In this document: piece by piece, positions 1 through 9,268 of the stretch
Layout: the number at the start of each line of letters is the position of its first letter
Position numbering within the stretch: the stretch's first letter is position 1
NCBI RefSeq assembly: GCF_900099705.1
Contig: NZ_LT629695.1
Location: 558,001-622,000 of the forward strand
Direction: 5' to 3'
Source of the DNA: Agrococcus jejuensis
GTDB lineage: Bacteria > Actinomycetota > Actinomycetes > Actinomycetales > Microbacteriaceae
DNA: 64,000 bases
Made by a program: the position numbers and the translations under genes
The notes under the pieces: model-generated
What the model was told of the DNA's origin: nothing
What the model saw: only the letters and a program-made list of their open reading frames with translations
The model's database searches: none

Positions 1-34
1 ATCCGCGCACCTCCCGCCTCACGATCGCGCTCAT
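1..34 (-). CDS. Start of a gene cut by the window edge (probably transglutaminase-like protein)
   Basis: An ATG at 34..32 overlaps the TGA stop of the DUF58 gene (ATGA overlap) and opens a frame reading MSAIVRREVRG to the window edge. Only 11 residues are visible, so the sequence itself shows no function. In actinobacteria a MoxR and DUF58 pair is commonly followed by a membrane-bound transglutaminase-domain protein, and the tight overlap makes this the next gene of the same operon. The transglutaminase call is inference from context only. Confidence 0.45.
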   Translation of the reverse strand, partial: MSAIVRREVRG

Positions 35-1212
35 GCGAGCGCCTCGGAGCGCAGGCCGCGCGCGAGGTCCTCGAGCAGCCCGACCGTCAGCACGGGCACG
101 CGCGCGAGCCTGCCGACCGACGGCGGCGCGAGGGCGTCGGCGCGCAGCACGATGGGGGCGACGTCGGGCGGCAGCAGGCCCGCGGCCTCGCGCAGCCGGC
201 GCGGCGCAGCGGTGCTGCCGACGACGATCCACGCGACCGACGCCTGCGGCGACAGCGCGATCGACCGCACGACGTCGACGATGCCCAGCCTCCGGTCGGT
301 CGCGAGGTCGGTGAGTCCGTCGAGCAGGCGGTCGCGCGTGCGAGCGTCGATCGCGGCGGGGTCGAGCCTGCCGCTCGCGGGGCTCTCGACCACGCGCACG
401 CGACGCCGTTCGGCGATCGCGCCGGTCGCGATGGTCGCGACGATCTCGAGCGCGAGCTCGAAGTCGTCGGCGCCGTAGTCCTCGGGCGACGTCGACACGC
501 ACACGAGGGTGTCGCTGCGCTTCGACGGCTCGAACTGCCGCACGAGCAGCTGGCCCGTGCGGGCGGTCGACCTCCAGTGCACGTGTCGCGGCTCGTCGCC
601 CGGGTGGTAGTCGCGCAGGCTGTGGAAGGCGACGTCGTCGGCGGTGAGCTCGGCGGCCGACTCGCCCTCGAGGTCGCGCACGAGACCGGCGGCGACGGCG
701 GGGATGCGGGCGATGCGCGGGTGCACGACGAGCTCCGACGCGACCGTGAGCACGTGGGTGCGCTCGAGGATGCCGAACGGATCCGTGCGCAGCACCGTCG
801 CGGGGCCCACGACGACACGGCCGCGCCTGCGGGTGTCGAGCACGAGCCGCTGCGACGACTCGTCGCCGGCGTCGAGCCGCGGCAGGTCGATGCGGTACGT
901 CACGTCGCCCACGAGCACGTCGATCGCGCGCGGCGCGAAGATGCGGCCCGGCCGGCGCACGACGAGCGTCGCATGCGCGGGCTGCCCGACGGGCACGCGC
1001 TCGGCCGACAGCGCCAGCTGCACGTCGACGTCGCGCTGGCCGACGACCCACGGCAGCGCTGCGAGCACGAGCAGCGCCGCCGCCGATGCGGCGACGACGA
1101 GCTCGACCCAGCCGAGCGCGACGCCGACGGGGCCGCCCACGATCGCGACGCCCACGAGCGTCCAGCCCCATCCGGTGACGATCGCGGCCCTGCGCCGCAG
1201 CCGCTCGATCAC
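31..1212 (-). CDS. DUF58 domain-containing protein
   Basis: A 393-residue protein with two adjacent hydrophobic segments near the N-terminus (about residues 14-55), followed by a soluble part. The DUF58 signature lies around residues 200-230 (LRDYHPGDEPRHVHWRSTAR, then G-x-LLVRQFEP). DUF58 proteins have a vWA-like fold and normally pair with a MoxR ATPase, probably as a chaperone-like module for membrane or surface proteins. The GTG start overlaps the moxR stop (GTGA), so translation is coupled. Family assignment is firm; the substrate is unknown, but the giant surface protein encoded upstream is the obvious candidate by context. Confidence 0.9.
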   Translation of the reverse strand: MIERLRRRAAIVTGWGWTLVGVAIVGGPVGVALGWVELVVAASAAALLVLAALPWVVGQRDVDVQLALSAERVPVGQPAHATLVVRRPGRIFAPRAIDVLVGDVTYRIDLPRLDAGDESSQRLVLDTRRRGRVVVGPATVLRTDPFGILERTHVLTVASELVVHPRIARIPAVAAGLVRDLEGESAAELTADDVAFHSLRDYHPGDEPRHVHWRSTARTGQLLVRQFEPSKRSDTLVCVSTSPEDYGADDFELALEIVATIATGAIAERRRVRVVESPASGRLDPAAIDARTRDRLLDGLTDLATDRRLGIVDVVRSIALSPQASVAWIVVGSTAAPRRLREAAGLLPPDVAPIVLRADALAPPSVGRLARVPVLTVGLLEDLARGLRSEALA

Positions 1213-2171
1213 GAGCCGTCGCGCCCTCGCGGCGGCGGCGTCGAGAGCATGAGCTGCTGCAGGATCGTCTCCTGCGTGATGCCGTCGAGCTCGGCCTCGG
1301 GCTCGAGCACGATGCGGTGCGCGAGCACGGGGATCACGAGGGCCTTCACGTCGTCGGGCGTCACGTAGTCGCGGCCGTCGAGCGCCGCGTACGCCCGCGC
1401 GGTGCGCACGAGCGACAGGGCGCCGCGCACGCTGACGCCGAGCCGCACCTCGCCCGACTGGCGCGTCGCATCCACGATGCGCGCGACGTAGTCGGCGACG
1501 GCGGCGTCGACGTGCACCGTCGCGACGACGCCGATGAGCTCGATGAGCCGCGCCGTGTCGACGACGGGCGCGAGCGAGCCGGGATCGATGGGCTCGGCGG
1601 AGCCCTCGAGGATGCGCAGGGTCGACGCGTGGTCGGGGTAGCCGATGGAGGTGCGCAGCGCGAAGCGGTCGAGCTGCGCCTCGGGCAGGCGGTACGTGCC
1701 CGACTGCTCGATGGGGTTCTGCGTCGCGACGACCATGAACGGCGTGGGCACGGCGTTGGGCTTGCCGTCGATCGTGACGCGACCCTCCTGCATGACCTCG
1801 AGCATCGCCGACTGCGTCTTGGGGCTCGCGCGGTTGATCTCGTCGGCGAGCACGACGTTCGCGAAGACCGGGCCCTCGTGGAAGGTGAAGCGACCGGTCG
1901 ACTGATCCCAGATGCTCACGCCCGTGATGTCGCCGGGCAGCAGGTCGGGCGTGAACTGGATGCGCGACGCCGAGCCGTCGATGCAGGCGGCGAGCGCACG
2001 CGCGAGCGAGGTCTTGCCCGTGCCCGGGTTGTCCTCGACGAGCAGGTGGCCGCCCGAGAGCATGGCCGCGAGCGCGAGCCGCACAACGTGGCTCTTGCCG
2101 ACGAGCACGGGCTCGATGGCCTCGGCCATGCGGTCGCCGAGCTCGCGGATGGCGGTCACGTCGTCGGTCAT
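1209..2171 (-). CDS. moxR: MoxR-family AAA ATPase
   Basis: A 320-residue AAA+ ATPase of the MoxR family. Walker A is GTGKT at about residues 50-54, Walker B is VVLADEINRA around residue 110, and the MoxR-typical ATQNPIEQSGTYRLPEAQLDRF segment region (sensor/Arg finger) follows. MoxR proteins act as chaperones that insert cofactors or remodel partner proteins, usually with a vWA or DUF58 partner, here the next gene. The ATG lies 7 nt after the stop of the giant Ig/FN3 gene, so it belongs to the same transcript. The client is unknown; the surface protein is inferred from operon position. Confidence 0.93.
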   Translation of the reverse strand: MTDDVTAIRELGDRMAEAIEPVLVGKSHVVRLALAAMLSGGHLLVEDNPGTGKTSLARALAACIDGSASRIQFTPDLLPGDITGVSIWDQSTGRFTFHEGPVFANVVLADEINRASPKTQSAMLEVMQEGRVTIDGKPNAVPTPFMVVATQNPIEQSGTYRLPEAQLDRFALRTSIGYPDHASTLRILEGSAEPIDPGSLAPVVDTARLIELIGVVATVHVDAAVADYVARIVDATRQSGEVRLGVSVRGALSLVRTARAYAALDGRDYVTPDDVKALVIPVLAHRIVLEPEAELDGITQETILQQLMLSTPPPRGRDGS

Positions 2172-2178
2172 CTCGCTC

Positions 2179-5100
2179 CTAGATCTGGCAGCCGTAGGCG
2201 GGCGGGTTGGCGTGACGAACTGGGTCCGGTCCGATCAGCGCTGTCGAGGCTACCTCGCCGATGACGCGAACCTCTTGGACGCCGAACTCCACGGGCGTGC
2301 CCGGCTCGTACGCGACGGGATCGCTCCACTGGCTCCCCGTTCGGAACGAGACCAGCACCCGGTCCTCGAACGCCCCCGCATTGGCTGGCGCCACGAGCAG
2401 GAGCTCCTCGCCATAGCGGCACATCTGACCCTGCTGCATCGAGGCCGCAAGCGTCAGAGGCGTCCGGGTGCCGACGGTCGTCGCACTGCTGCACGTGAGC
2501 GAACCACCATTCGATGCGCACTGCCGAGCCTCGACCCGGTACTCCTGGCCGTAGGTGACGGCGACGGGGTCAGGAGTGAGGAACATCGGGGCAGCCGTCG
2601 TCGGCTGCGCGACGGCCGTCCATGCGCTCGTCAGCCCGGAGCCGACGACCCGCACCTGCATCTGGAGGCCCGACGCCGGGGCCGAGCTCGTCACGGCAAG
2701 GTCGAGCGCAGCTCGACCGCCGGCCTGGCTCGTCGTGATGCTCACGCTCGACGCCGCAGGCGCGTCGGGCACGCCGTAGACGACCTGGCTCGTCGACGAC
2801 GAGCAGAACCAGCCGTTGTCGGCGATCACGACGACCTGCACGCGCGCGTTCGCGTCGACGCGCGCGGTGCCCGACGTGTCGGCGGAGCCGCCACCGCCGG
2901 GCGCGCACGTCGGCGGCTGCTGACCGGCGGGCACGGTCGTGATGCGGTAGCGCAGCGCCGCGCCGCCCGTCGAGGGGGCGGCCCACGTCACGGTGGCGCG
3001 CGCGGCCGCCTGGTCGTAGCCCGTCAGCAGCACCGTCGTCTGCCCGGGAGGGCCGACCGCCGTGAAGTCGAGGGGCGTCGAGTACCGCCAGGCGCCGTCG
3101 CCGACGCCGGCGTCGTTCGTCGCCGCCACGTCGACGCGGTACGCCTGACCTGCCTGCAGGCCCGACACCGTCGACTCGCGGGCGGAGGCGTCGAGGCGCT
3201 GCACGACGTCGACGCCGGGGCCCTGCACGCGCACGAGGTAGCCCGTGATGCCCGTCGCGCCCGCAGGCACCGTCGCCGCCTGCCAGCGCACGACCGTCGT
3301 GCCGGCCGTCGTCGTCGGCGACGTCGTCACGCCCGTCACCGGCGCCGGCAGGCGGTCGGCGTGCATGGGCTCGGAGGGCGACGACCGCTCGCTCTCGCCC
3401 ACGGCGTTGCGGGCGACGACCTGCAGCCGCACGTCGAGGCCGACGGGCAGGTCGGTGATCGTGCACGTCGTCGCGGGGCCGCAGTCGTGCCGGTAGCCGT
3501 CGGGGCCGAGCAGCGTGTAGCCCGTGATGGGGCTGTTGCCGTCGCCGGGTGGCGTGATGCGCACGACGAGGCCGCCGTCGACGTGCACGTCGGTCGCCTG
3601 CTGCGGCGGCGCCGGCCGATCGGGCACGTCGTGCACGACGATCGTGAGGGTGCTCCAGACCGCACGGCGCGGATCCCCCGTCTCGTCGAGCACCTGGTAC
3701 CGCACCGTCGTGGTGCCGACCTGCGCGAGGTCCGACGCCTGGATCGTGATGGTGCTCGAGCCGGGGTCGCGCTGCAGCGCCACCCCGAGCGGCACGCCCG
3801 ACTGGTCGATGGCCGAGAGCACGAGCGGCGTCTCGGGGAACGGGTTCGTGGCCTCGTCGTTCGCGAGCACGTCGATGCTCGCCGAGCCGCCGCGGACGAC
3901 CTCGAGCCTGTCGGGCTGCGGCTGCGCGAGCGGCCTCGTCGACGAGATCGTCGCGAGCCGCAGCGTGCCGGGCACGCCGTCGCCGTTCGGCCCCGACACC
4001 GAGACCTCGAGGTCGCCCACGTCGCCGACGGCCGCGCCGGTCGCCTCGACCGTGAGCACCGAGCCCGTGACGGATGCCGTGAAGCCGTCGGGCACGGGGC
4101 CGAGCGACCACGTGAAGTCGACGACGGCGGCCGGATCGGGTGCCGTCGTGATGCGCGTGAGGTCGAGCTGCCGCGACCCGCTCTGCTCGAGCTGCAGCGT
4201 CGTGCCGAGCACGCGGCCGGGCAGGCCCTCCCCCGGCTCGACCGTGATCGGCAGCACGATGGGCGCGACGCGGCCCTCGGGATCGTTCGGCGAGTCGCCG
4301 TCGGTGACCTCGAACGCGATGCTCGCGAAGCCGAAGAAGCCGGGCGCCGACGTGAAGCGCAGCGTCTGCGAGTCGACGACCGGCTGGCCGTCGTCGGAAT
4401 GCTCGGCGCGCACGCTCGACGCATCCGTGAGCATCACCGGGTCGCCGTCGACCGCGACGACGTAGTCGTCGATGTCGATCTCGATGGTCTCGCCGGAGGC
4501 GACGACGATCGGCGGCGCGTCGGGTCGCAGCTGCGGCAGCGCATCCTCCGTGCCCGGCACGACGACGAGCGCCGACGCCGACGCGCCCGTGTCGGCGCGC
4601 GTCACCGTGTACGGCACGATGCGCGTCCGCGGCGCGACGTCGACGCGGATCGAGCCGTCGGCCGCGAGCGCGGCGCCGGCGACGTCGAGCGGCAGCGTGA
4701 CCTCGAGCTCGTCGACGGCGCCGTCGGCGATCGTCACGGCATCCATGGGGTCGACCGCGATCTCCTCGCGATCGAGGATCGACGTCACGGGCACCCGCAC
4801 GTCCTGCGCGCGCGGCGCGGGAGGCTCGGCGTCGGCGTCGACGACGACGCGCAGCCAGCCGACGGCCTGCGCGCCGCGCGACGACTCGATCGTCACGACG
4901 ACGCCGAACTCGCCCTCGTCGGCGCCGGCGGTCACGAGCACCTCGCCGTCCTCGACGCGTGCCCCGATCGCGCCCTGCGCGTCGGCACCCACGACGTCGA
5001 GCGCGAGGCCGGCCGGATCGAGGTCGTTCGCGAGAACGTCGACCGTCTGCGTCGTGTCCGGCCGCATCGTGACGAGGTCGGGCTCGGCGACCGGCGGCGA

Positions 5101-7914
5101 GACGGCGCCGTCGGGTGCCGCGACGCCGATGCGCACCGTGCCCTGCGCCTGCGCGCCGAGGTCGTCGGCGACGACGTACGCGAGCGTCTCGGTGCCCGCC
5201 GAGTAGCCGCCGGCCTCGTAGCGCAGCGTGCCGCCGTCGACGATCGTGACGCTGCCGAGGCTCGCGGGCGTCGCGAGGCCCACGAGCGCGACGCCGTCGC
5301 CGTTGGGGTCGGCGGTCGTGAGGTCGATGGGGATGTCGACGGTCTCGCCCGCGACGACGCGCGCGTCGACCGTCGGCGGCGAGGGCGCGACGTTCGTCGC
5401 CGCGTCGGAGTCGGCGACGACGATGCGCACGGTCGCGAACGCGCTCTGCCCGTCGGGGCCGCGCACCTCGTACGTCACCGAGACCTCGCCGGGCTCGTCG
5501 GGGGCGACGAAGCGCAGCCGGTCGCCGTCGACGAACGCGAGCCCCGCGGCGGCCGGCTCGAGCAGCGTCGGCACGAGCGTCAGCTCGGCGCCGTCGGGAT
5601 GCTCGTCGTTCGCGAGCACGGGCACGTCGACGGCGCCGCCCGGTCGCACGCGCACGGCGTCGTCGCGGGCGATGGGCGCCTGCATCGCGTCGTCGCGCTC
5701 GACGACGTCGATGGTGCCCTCCGCCGACGAGACGCCGTTCGCGATGCCGTAGCGCACGGTCGCGGCGTCGTCGAGCGGGCCGACGAGCTCGATGCGCACG
5801 CGATCCTGGTCGACGACGTCGACCCGCACGGCATCCGCGTCGGTGCGCGCACCGGTCACGACGAGCACGCCGCCGGCGGGGTCGACGTCGAGGTCGGCGA
5901 CCGGCACCTCGATCGTGCCCCCCACGAGCACGCCGACCGCGTGCTGCGTCGGCTGCGGCGGCGTCGAGGCGTCGACGGCCGGCAGCGCCTGCACGCGCAC
6001 CTGCCCCGTCGCGGTCTCGGCGCCGTCGCTCACGACGTACGTGAACGTCGTGGTGCCGACGGCGTCGGGCGTCACGGCGATGGTGTCGTCGACGTAGCTC
6101 GCCGAGACGATGCCGGCGGGGCCGTTGACGTTGTGCAGCGCGAGCGACGCGCCACCGCGGGCCGAGAGCAGCGGCTCGAGCGTCGTCGTCTGCCCCATGC
6201 GCGTCGTCGCCGTGACGGTGCCCGCGACGAGCGGCGGCGTCTCGACCGGCACGAGGCCGATGGTGCCGCGCACGGTCGTCGTGCCGTCGGAGACGGCGAT
6301 CGCGAGGTCGCGCACCGTGCCGGCGCCGCCGTCGGTGATCTCGATGCGGCCGTCGGCGCGGAACCGCACGACGTCGCCGGCGTCGCTCGACGCCTCCACG
6401 AGCACGAGCGCGTCGCCGTCGGGGTCGATCCAGTGGTCGAACGCGTTCGCGACGACGGTCTCGCCCGGCGCGATCTCGAGCTGCACCGAGCGCTGCGGCG
6501 ACGGCGGGTCGTCCTCCTCTGCCGTGCGCACCGTGACGGTTGCCGTCGCGACGTCCTCGCCGCCCGCGCCGTCAAAGATGCGGTACGTCAGCGCGACCTC
6601 GCCCGTCGCATCCGCGGGCAGCGCGAGGCGGATGCTGCGGCCGTCGGGCGCGATGGATGCGGCGGGATCGCCCTGCACGTCGACGACCGTGAGCACGTCG
6701 CCGTTCGGGTCGACGTCGTTCTCGAGCACGGGCAGCAGCACGACGCGGCCGGGGCGGGCGCCGAGCTCGTCGTCGTTCGCCGTCGGGGGCAGCTGCTCGG
6801 GGTCGTCGTCGCCCGCGCCCGGATCCTCGGGCTCCTCGCCGCCAGGCGCGACCTCGGGCGGCGTCGGCAGCGACCAGTCGTCGACGAGCGCGCCATCGCG
6901 CGTGATCGTCCACGCGTCGCCCGATGACGCGTCGGCGAGCACGACGGCGTCGCCGCGGGCCGCGAGCGCGAGCTGCGCGCCCGAGCCGACGCCCTGCAGG
7001 TCGAGCGCGACGTCGTCGGTGCCGCAGCCGCGCCACGCCATGCCCGACGACCACGCGCCGTACGCGCAGCCGTCGCGCACGAGCGGCCGCGACGGCGTGC
7101 CCGAGAGCCCCGAGACGACGTTCTCGACGGTCTCGACGCCGAGCTCGCGCGCCTCGATGCCCTGCTCGGTCGCGATGAGCACGCGACCGGATGCGGGCCC
7201 GGGCAGCTGCAGCGCCCCGCCCTGCGACGTCAGCCGCGTCTGCCATCCGTTGCTCGAGAGCACGTTCGACGTCGCATCGAGCAGCACCCAGCGCGAGCCG
7301 ACGGCCGTGAGCTGCAGGCTCGGCTGGTCGGGCGACATCGGCGCCTCCGACGACGCCGTCGTCTCGCCCGTCGCGACGTCGATCTCGAGCACGCGCCCGA
7401 GGCCGGGCGACGCCGCGAACAGCACCGTCGAGGTGAGGGCGGCGACGGCGCCGCGTCCCAGCTGCACGACGGGCTCGCCCAGCTCCTCGCCGCCGCGCAC
7501 GGCGTCGACGTCGGTCACCCACACGTCGCCGCTCGACGGCGACACGATCGACACGGCCGAGCCCGCGAGCTGCACGTCCGACCCGGCGGGCACGAGCACG
7601 GCGGGCCCGCGCTCGAGCGTCGACGGGTCGATCGCGCGCACGACGCTCGCCGCGCGATCCACCACGAGCACGCCGCCCGATCCCTGCACGACCTCGCTCG
7701 CGGCGCCGCCGGGCGCGACGATCGACTCGAGCTGGTCGGTCTGCGTGTTCACGACGCCCACGAGGTCGGCGGATGCGTTCGCCACCCACACGCTCGACGC
7801 GTCGAGCTGCGGGTCGAGCGCCGCGTTGCCCTGCCAGAGCGTCGCAGCGGTCACGACGGCGACGGCGAGCGCGCCTCCCAGCGCGATGCCCCCGATCCGC
7901 GTCGCTCGACTCAC
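2179..7914 (-). CDS. Giant membrane-anchored Ig-like / fibronectin type III repeat protein
   Basis: A 1911-residue protein. A short cytosolic start (MSRATR) leads into one TM or signal-anchor helix (about residues 7-27, IGGIALGGALAVAVVTAATL). Next comes a region with beta-propeller-like short repeats (about 30-320), then an acidic Pro-rich linker (EEPEDPGAGDDDPEQLPPT). After that come about ten Ig/cadherin-like repeats, several with the signature VL(A/E)ND(x)DP(N/A)G. The C-terminal part is three to four FN3-like domains (for example ITGYTLLGPDGY and LRYRITTVPAG). The GTG start at 7914 overlaps the kinase stop (GTGA). The frame stays open further upstream, but that stretch is the kinase gene in another frame. 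Cysteines cluster in the last 150 residues. It is probably an extracellular adhesion or cell-wall-spanning protein controlled by the kinase and MoxR system; that role is inference. Confidence 0.85.
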   Translation of the reverse strand: MSRATRIGGIALGGALAVAVVTAATLWQGNAALDPQLDASSVWVANASADLVGVVNTQTDQLESIVAPGGAASEVVQGSGGVLVVDRAASVVRAIDPSTLERGPAVLVPAGSDVQLAGSAVSIVSPSSGDVWVTDVDAVRGGEELGEPVVQLGRGAVAALTSTVLFAASPGLGRVLEIDVATGETTASSEAPMSPDQPSLQLTAVGSRWVLLDATSNVLSSNGWQTRLTSQGGALQLPGPASGRVLIATEQGIEARELGVETVENVVSGLSGTPSRPLVRDGCAYGAWSSGMAWRGCGTDDVALDLQGVGSGAQLALAARGDAVVLADASSGDAWTITRDGALVDDWSLPTPPEVAPGGEEPEDPGAGDDDPEQLPPTANDDELGARPGRVVLLPVLENDVDPNGDVLTVVDVQGDPAASIAPDGRSIRLALPADATGEVALTYRIFDGAGGEDVATATVTVRTAEEDDPPSPQRSVQLEIAPGETVVANAFDHWIDPDGDALVLVEASSDAGDVVRFRADGRIEITDGGAGTVRDLAIAVSDGTTTVRGTIGLVPVETPPLVAGTVTATTRMGQTTTLEPLLSARGGASLALHNVNGPAGIVSASYVDDTIAVTPDAVGTTTFTYVVSDGAETATGQVRVQALPAVDASTPPQPTQHAVGVLVGGTIEVPVADLDVDPAGGVLVVTGARTDADAVRVDVVDQDRVRIELVGPLDDAATVRYGIANGVSSAEGTIDVVERDDAMQAPIARDDAVRVRPGGAVDVPVLANDEHPDGAELTLVPTLLEPAAAGLAFVDGDRLRFVAPDEPGEVSVTYEVRGPDGQSAFATVRIVVADSDAATNVAPSPPTVDARVVAGETVDIPIDLTTADPNGDGVALVGLATPASLGSVTIVDGGTLRYEAGGYSAGTETLAYVVADDLGAQAQGTVRIGVAAPDGAVSPPVAEPDLVTMRPDTTQTVDVLANDLDPAGLALDVVGADAQGAIGARVEDGEVLVTAGADEGEFGVVVTIESSRGAQAVGWLRVVVDADAEPPAPRAQDVRVPVTSILDREEIAVDPMDAVTIADGAVDELEVTLPLDVAGAALAADGSIRVDVAPRTRIVPYTVTRADTGASASALVVVPGTEDALPQLRPDAPPIVVASGETIEIDIDDYVVAVDGDPVMLTDASSVRAEHSDDGQPVVDSQTLRFTSAPGFFGFASIAFEVTDGDSPNDPEGRVAPIVLPITVEPGEGLPGRVLGTTLQLEQSGSRQLDLTRITTAPDPAAVVDFTWSLGPVPDGFTASVTGSVLTVEATGAAVGDVGDLEVSVSGPNGDGVPGTLRLATISSTRPLAQPQPDRLEVVRGGSASIDVLANDEATNPFPETPLVLSAIDQSGVPLGVALQRDPGSSTITIQASDLAQVGTTTVRYQVLDETGDPRRAVWSTLTIVVHDVPDRPAPPQQATDVHVDGGLVVRITPPGDGNSPITGYTLLGPDGYRHDCGPATTCTITDLPVGLDVRLQVVARNAVGESERSSPSEPMHADRLPAPVTGVTTSPTTTAGTTVVRWQAATVPAGATGITGYLVRVQGPGVDVVQRLDASARESTVSGLQAGQAYRVDVAATNDAGVGDGAWRYSTPLDFTAVGPPGQTTVLLTGYDQAAARATVTWAAPSTGGAALRYRITTVPAGQQPPTCAPGGGGSADTSGTARVDANARVQVVVIADNGWFCSSSTSQVVYGVPDAPAASSVSITTSQAGGRAALDLAVTSSAPASGLQMQVRVVGSGLTSAWTAVAQPTTAAPMFLTPDPVAVTYGQEYRVEARQCASNGGSLTCSSATTVGTRTPLTLAASMQQGQMCRYGEELLLVAPANAGAFEDRVLVSFRTGSQWSDPVAYEPGTPVEFGVQEVRVIGEVASTALIGPDPVRHANPPAYGCQI

Positions 7915-9266
7915 GGCACCTCCGCGCACGCCTCTGCGCCGTCGCCGGAGCGACCGTCGCGATTCACGGCCACCGTGACGCACAGCTCCTCGCCGCTCGC
8001 GCCCGACAGGCGGAAGGTCGTCGCGCGCTGGATCACGGCGTCGCCCGCCGCGGTCGTCACGAGGTACGAGTCGGCGTCGACGAGGCCAGGATCGGTCCAC
8101 GTGAACGCGATGCCGCCGTCGACGGGCTCGGCGACGACCTCCTCCACGACGGGGATCGCGCCCTGGATCGTCGTGACGGCGACGGCGACGATCGCGACGG
8201 CGCCGAGCACGACGGCGGTCGCGGCGCCGACGAGCACCGACACGAGGCCCTTGCGGCTCGGCGGCGTCGCCGCCTGCGTCGACGACGAGATGTCGATCTG
8301 CTGCGCGCCGCGCATCGGCGCACGTCGCCGCGCAGCGCGCACGCGCACGGGCAGCTCGTCGGCCGGCTCCTCGACGCCCGTGTCGAGGTCGCGCGACCAC
8401 GGGCGCTCCTGCAGGTCGATCGGCGTCACGGGCACGCCCATCTCCTCCTGCACCGCCTGCAGGTCCTCCACCATCGGCAGGATCGAGAGATACCGGTCGG
8501 CGGGGTCCTTCGCCAGCGCCTTCCGCACGATCGTCGCGAGCGTGCGGGGCGCGTCGACGTCGAACGGCTGGATGTCGTGGGCGAGGATGCGCGCCGACAG
8601 CTCGTCGGTGCCGTTGCGGCCGCCACGGATCTCCGCCGGGCTGCGCCCGGCGACGAGCGAGTACAGCGTCGCGCCGAACGACCACACCTCGCTCGCGATC
8701 GTGCCCGCCGTCTCGTCGCGCAGCACCTCGGGCGCCGACCACGGCACCGAGACGCCCGCGGCCTCGTGGTCGCCGAGGTGCATGTTCGCGGCGATGCCGA
8801 AGTCCGACAGCACGGGATGCCCGAACGCGGTCGTGAGGATGTTCGCGGGCTTGATGTCGCGGTGCAGCGTGCCCGCGCGGTGCGCGGTCTCGAGCGCGCC
8901 GCCGACGCGCACCATGATCTCGAGCGCCTCGTCGAGCTCGAGCGGGCGCTGGCGGAAGCGGTCGCCGATCTCGGTCGAGCACAGCTCCATCACGAGGTAC
9001 GGGCGGCCGTCGCCCGAGACGCTCGCCGAGTAGACGGTGAGGATCGAGGGGTGCGCGCTCAGCCGCCCCATGAGGTTCACCTCGGAGCGGAAGGCGCTGC
9101 GCACGCGGTCGTCGACGAGGTCGGCGTGCATGACCTTCACCGCGACCGGGCGGCGCGGCAGGTTCTGCTCGTACAGGAAGACGTCGGCGAACCCGCCCTT
9201 GCCGAGGATGTGGACGTGCGTGAACCCAGGCAGCACCGGTGGTGACGACGGCAGCCTGGCGGCCAC
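7911..9266 (-). CDS. Membrane Ser/Thr protein kinase with FN3-like ectodomain
   Basis: A 451-residue Hanks-type kinase. It has a glycine loop GKGGFADVF (about 22-30), ATP-anchoring Lys44 in VAVKV, catalytic loop HRDIKPAN (135-142) and DFG (155-157), all intact. After the kinase domain comes a juxtamembrane stretch and one TM helix (about 345-365). An extracellular tail of roughly 85 residues reads like a single FN3 fold (IAFTWTDPG, SYLVTTAAGD, ELCVTVAVNR) with two Cys. There are no PASTA repeats. The GTG at 9266 starts 2 nt past the PP2C stop. The cognate phosphatase is the gene before it. The matching FN3-type ectodomain suggests contact with the FN3 protein encoded next; this is inference. 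Confidence 0.92.
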   Translation of the reverse strand: MAARLPSSPPVLPGFTHVHILGKGGFADVFLYEQNLPRRPVAVKVMHADLVDDRVRSAFRSEVNLMGRLSAHPSILTVYSASVSGDGRPYLVMELCSTEIGDRFRQRPLELDEALEIMVRVGGALETAHRAGTLHRDIKPANILTTAFGHPVLSDFGIAANMHLGDHEAAGVSVPWSAPEVLRDETAGTIASEVWSFGATLYSLVAGRSPAEIRGGRNGTDELSARILAHDIQPFDVDAPRTLATIVRKALAKDPADRYLSILPMVEDLQAVQEEMGVPVTPIDLQERPWSRDLDTGVEEPADELPVRVRAARRRAPMRGAQQIDISSSTQAATPPSRKGLVSVLVGAATAVVLGAVAIVAVAVTTIQGAIPVVEEVVAEPVDGGIAFTWTDPGLVDADSYLVTTAAGDAVIQRATTFRLSGASGEELCVTVAVNRDGRSGDGAEACAEVP

Positions 9267-9268
9267 GA

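Noticed and set aside
5580..6575. Arg/Ser-rich minus-strand frames inside the giant gene (5580-5852 and 6072-6575)
   Set aside because: Frame-shifted readings of the repeat protein; Ser/Arg-rich composition comes from shifted GC-rich codons.
1912..6927. A 1671-codon open frame on the plus strand
   Set aside because: It is the antisense shadow of the Ig/FN3 gene. The translation is Arg/Ala/Asp/His-rich without domains, as expected from the reverse frame of a GC-rich gene.
2179..7914. DNA-level tandem repeats in the giant gene
   Set aside because: The Ig-like repeats are protein-level and well diverged; no long identical DNA repeats are seen, so recombination-driven copy change is not supported.
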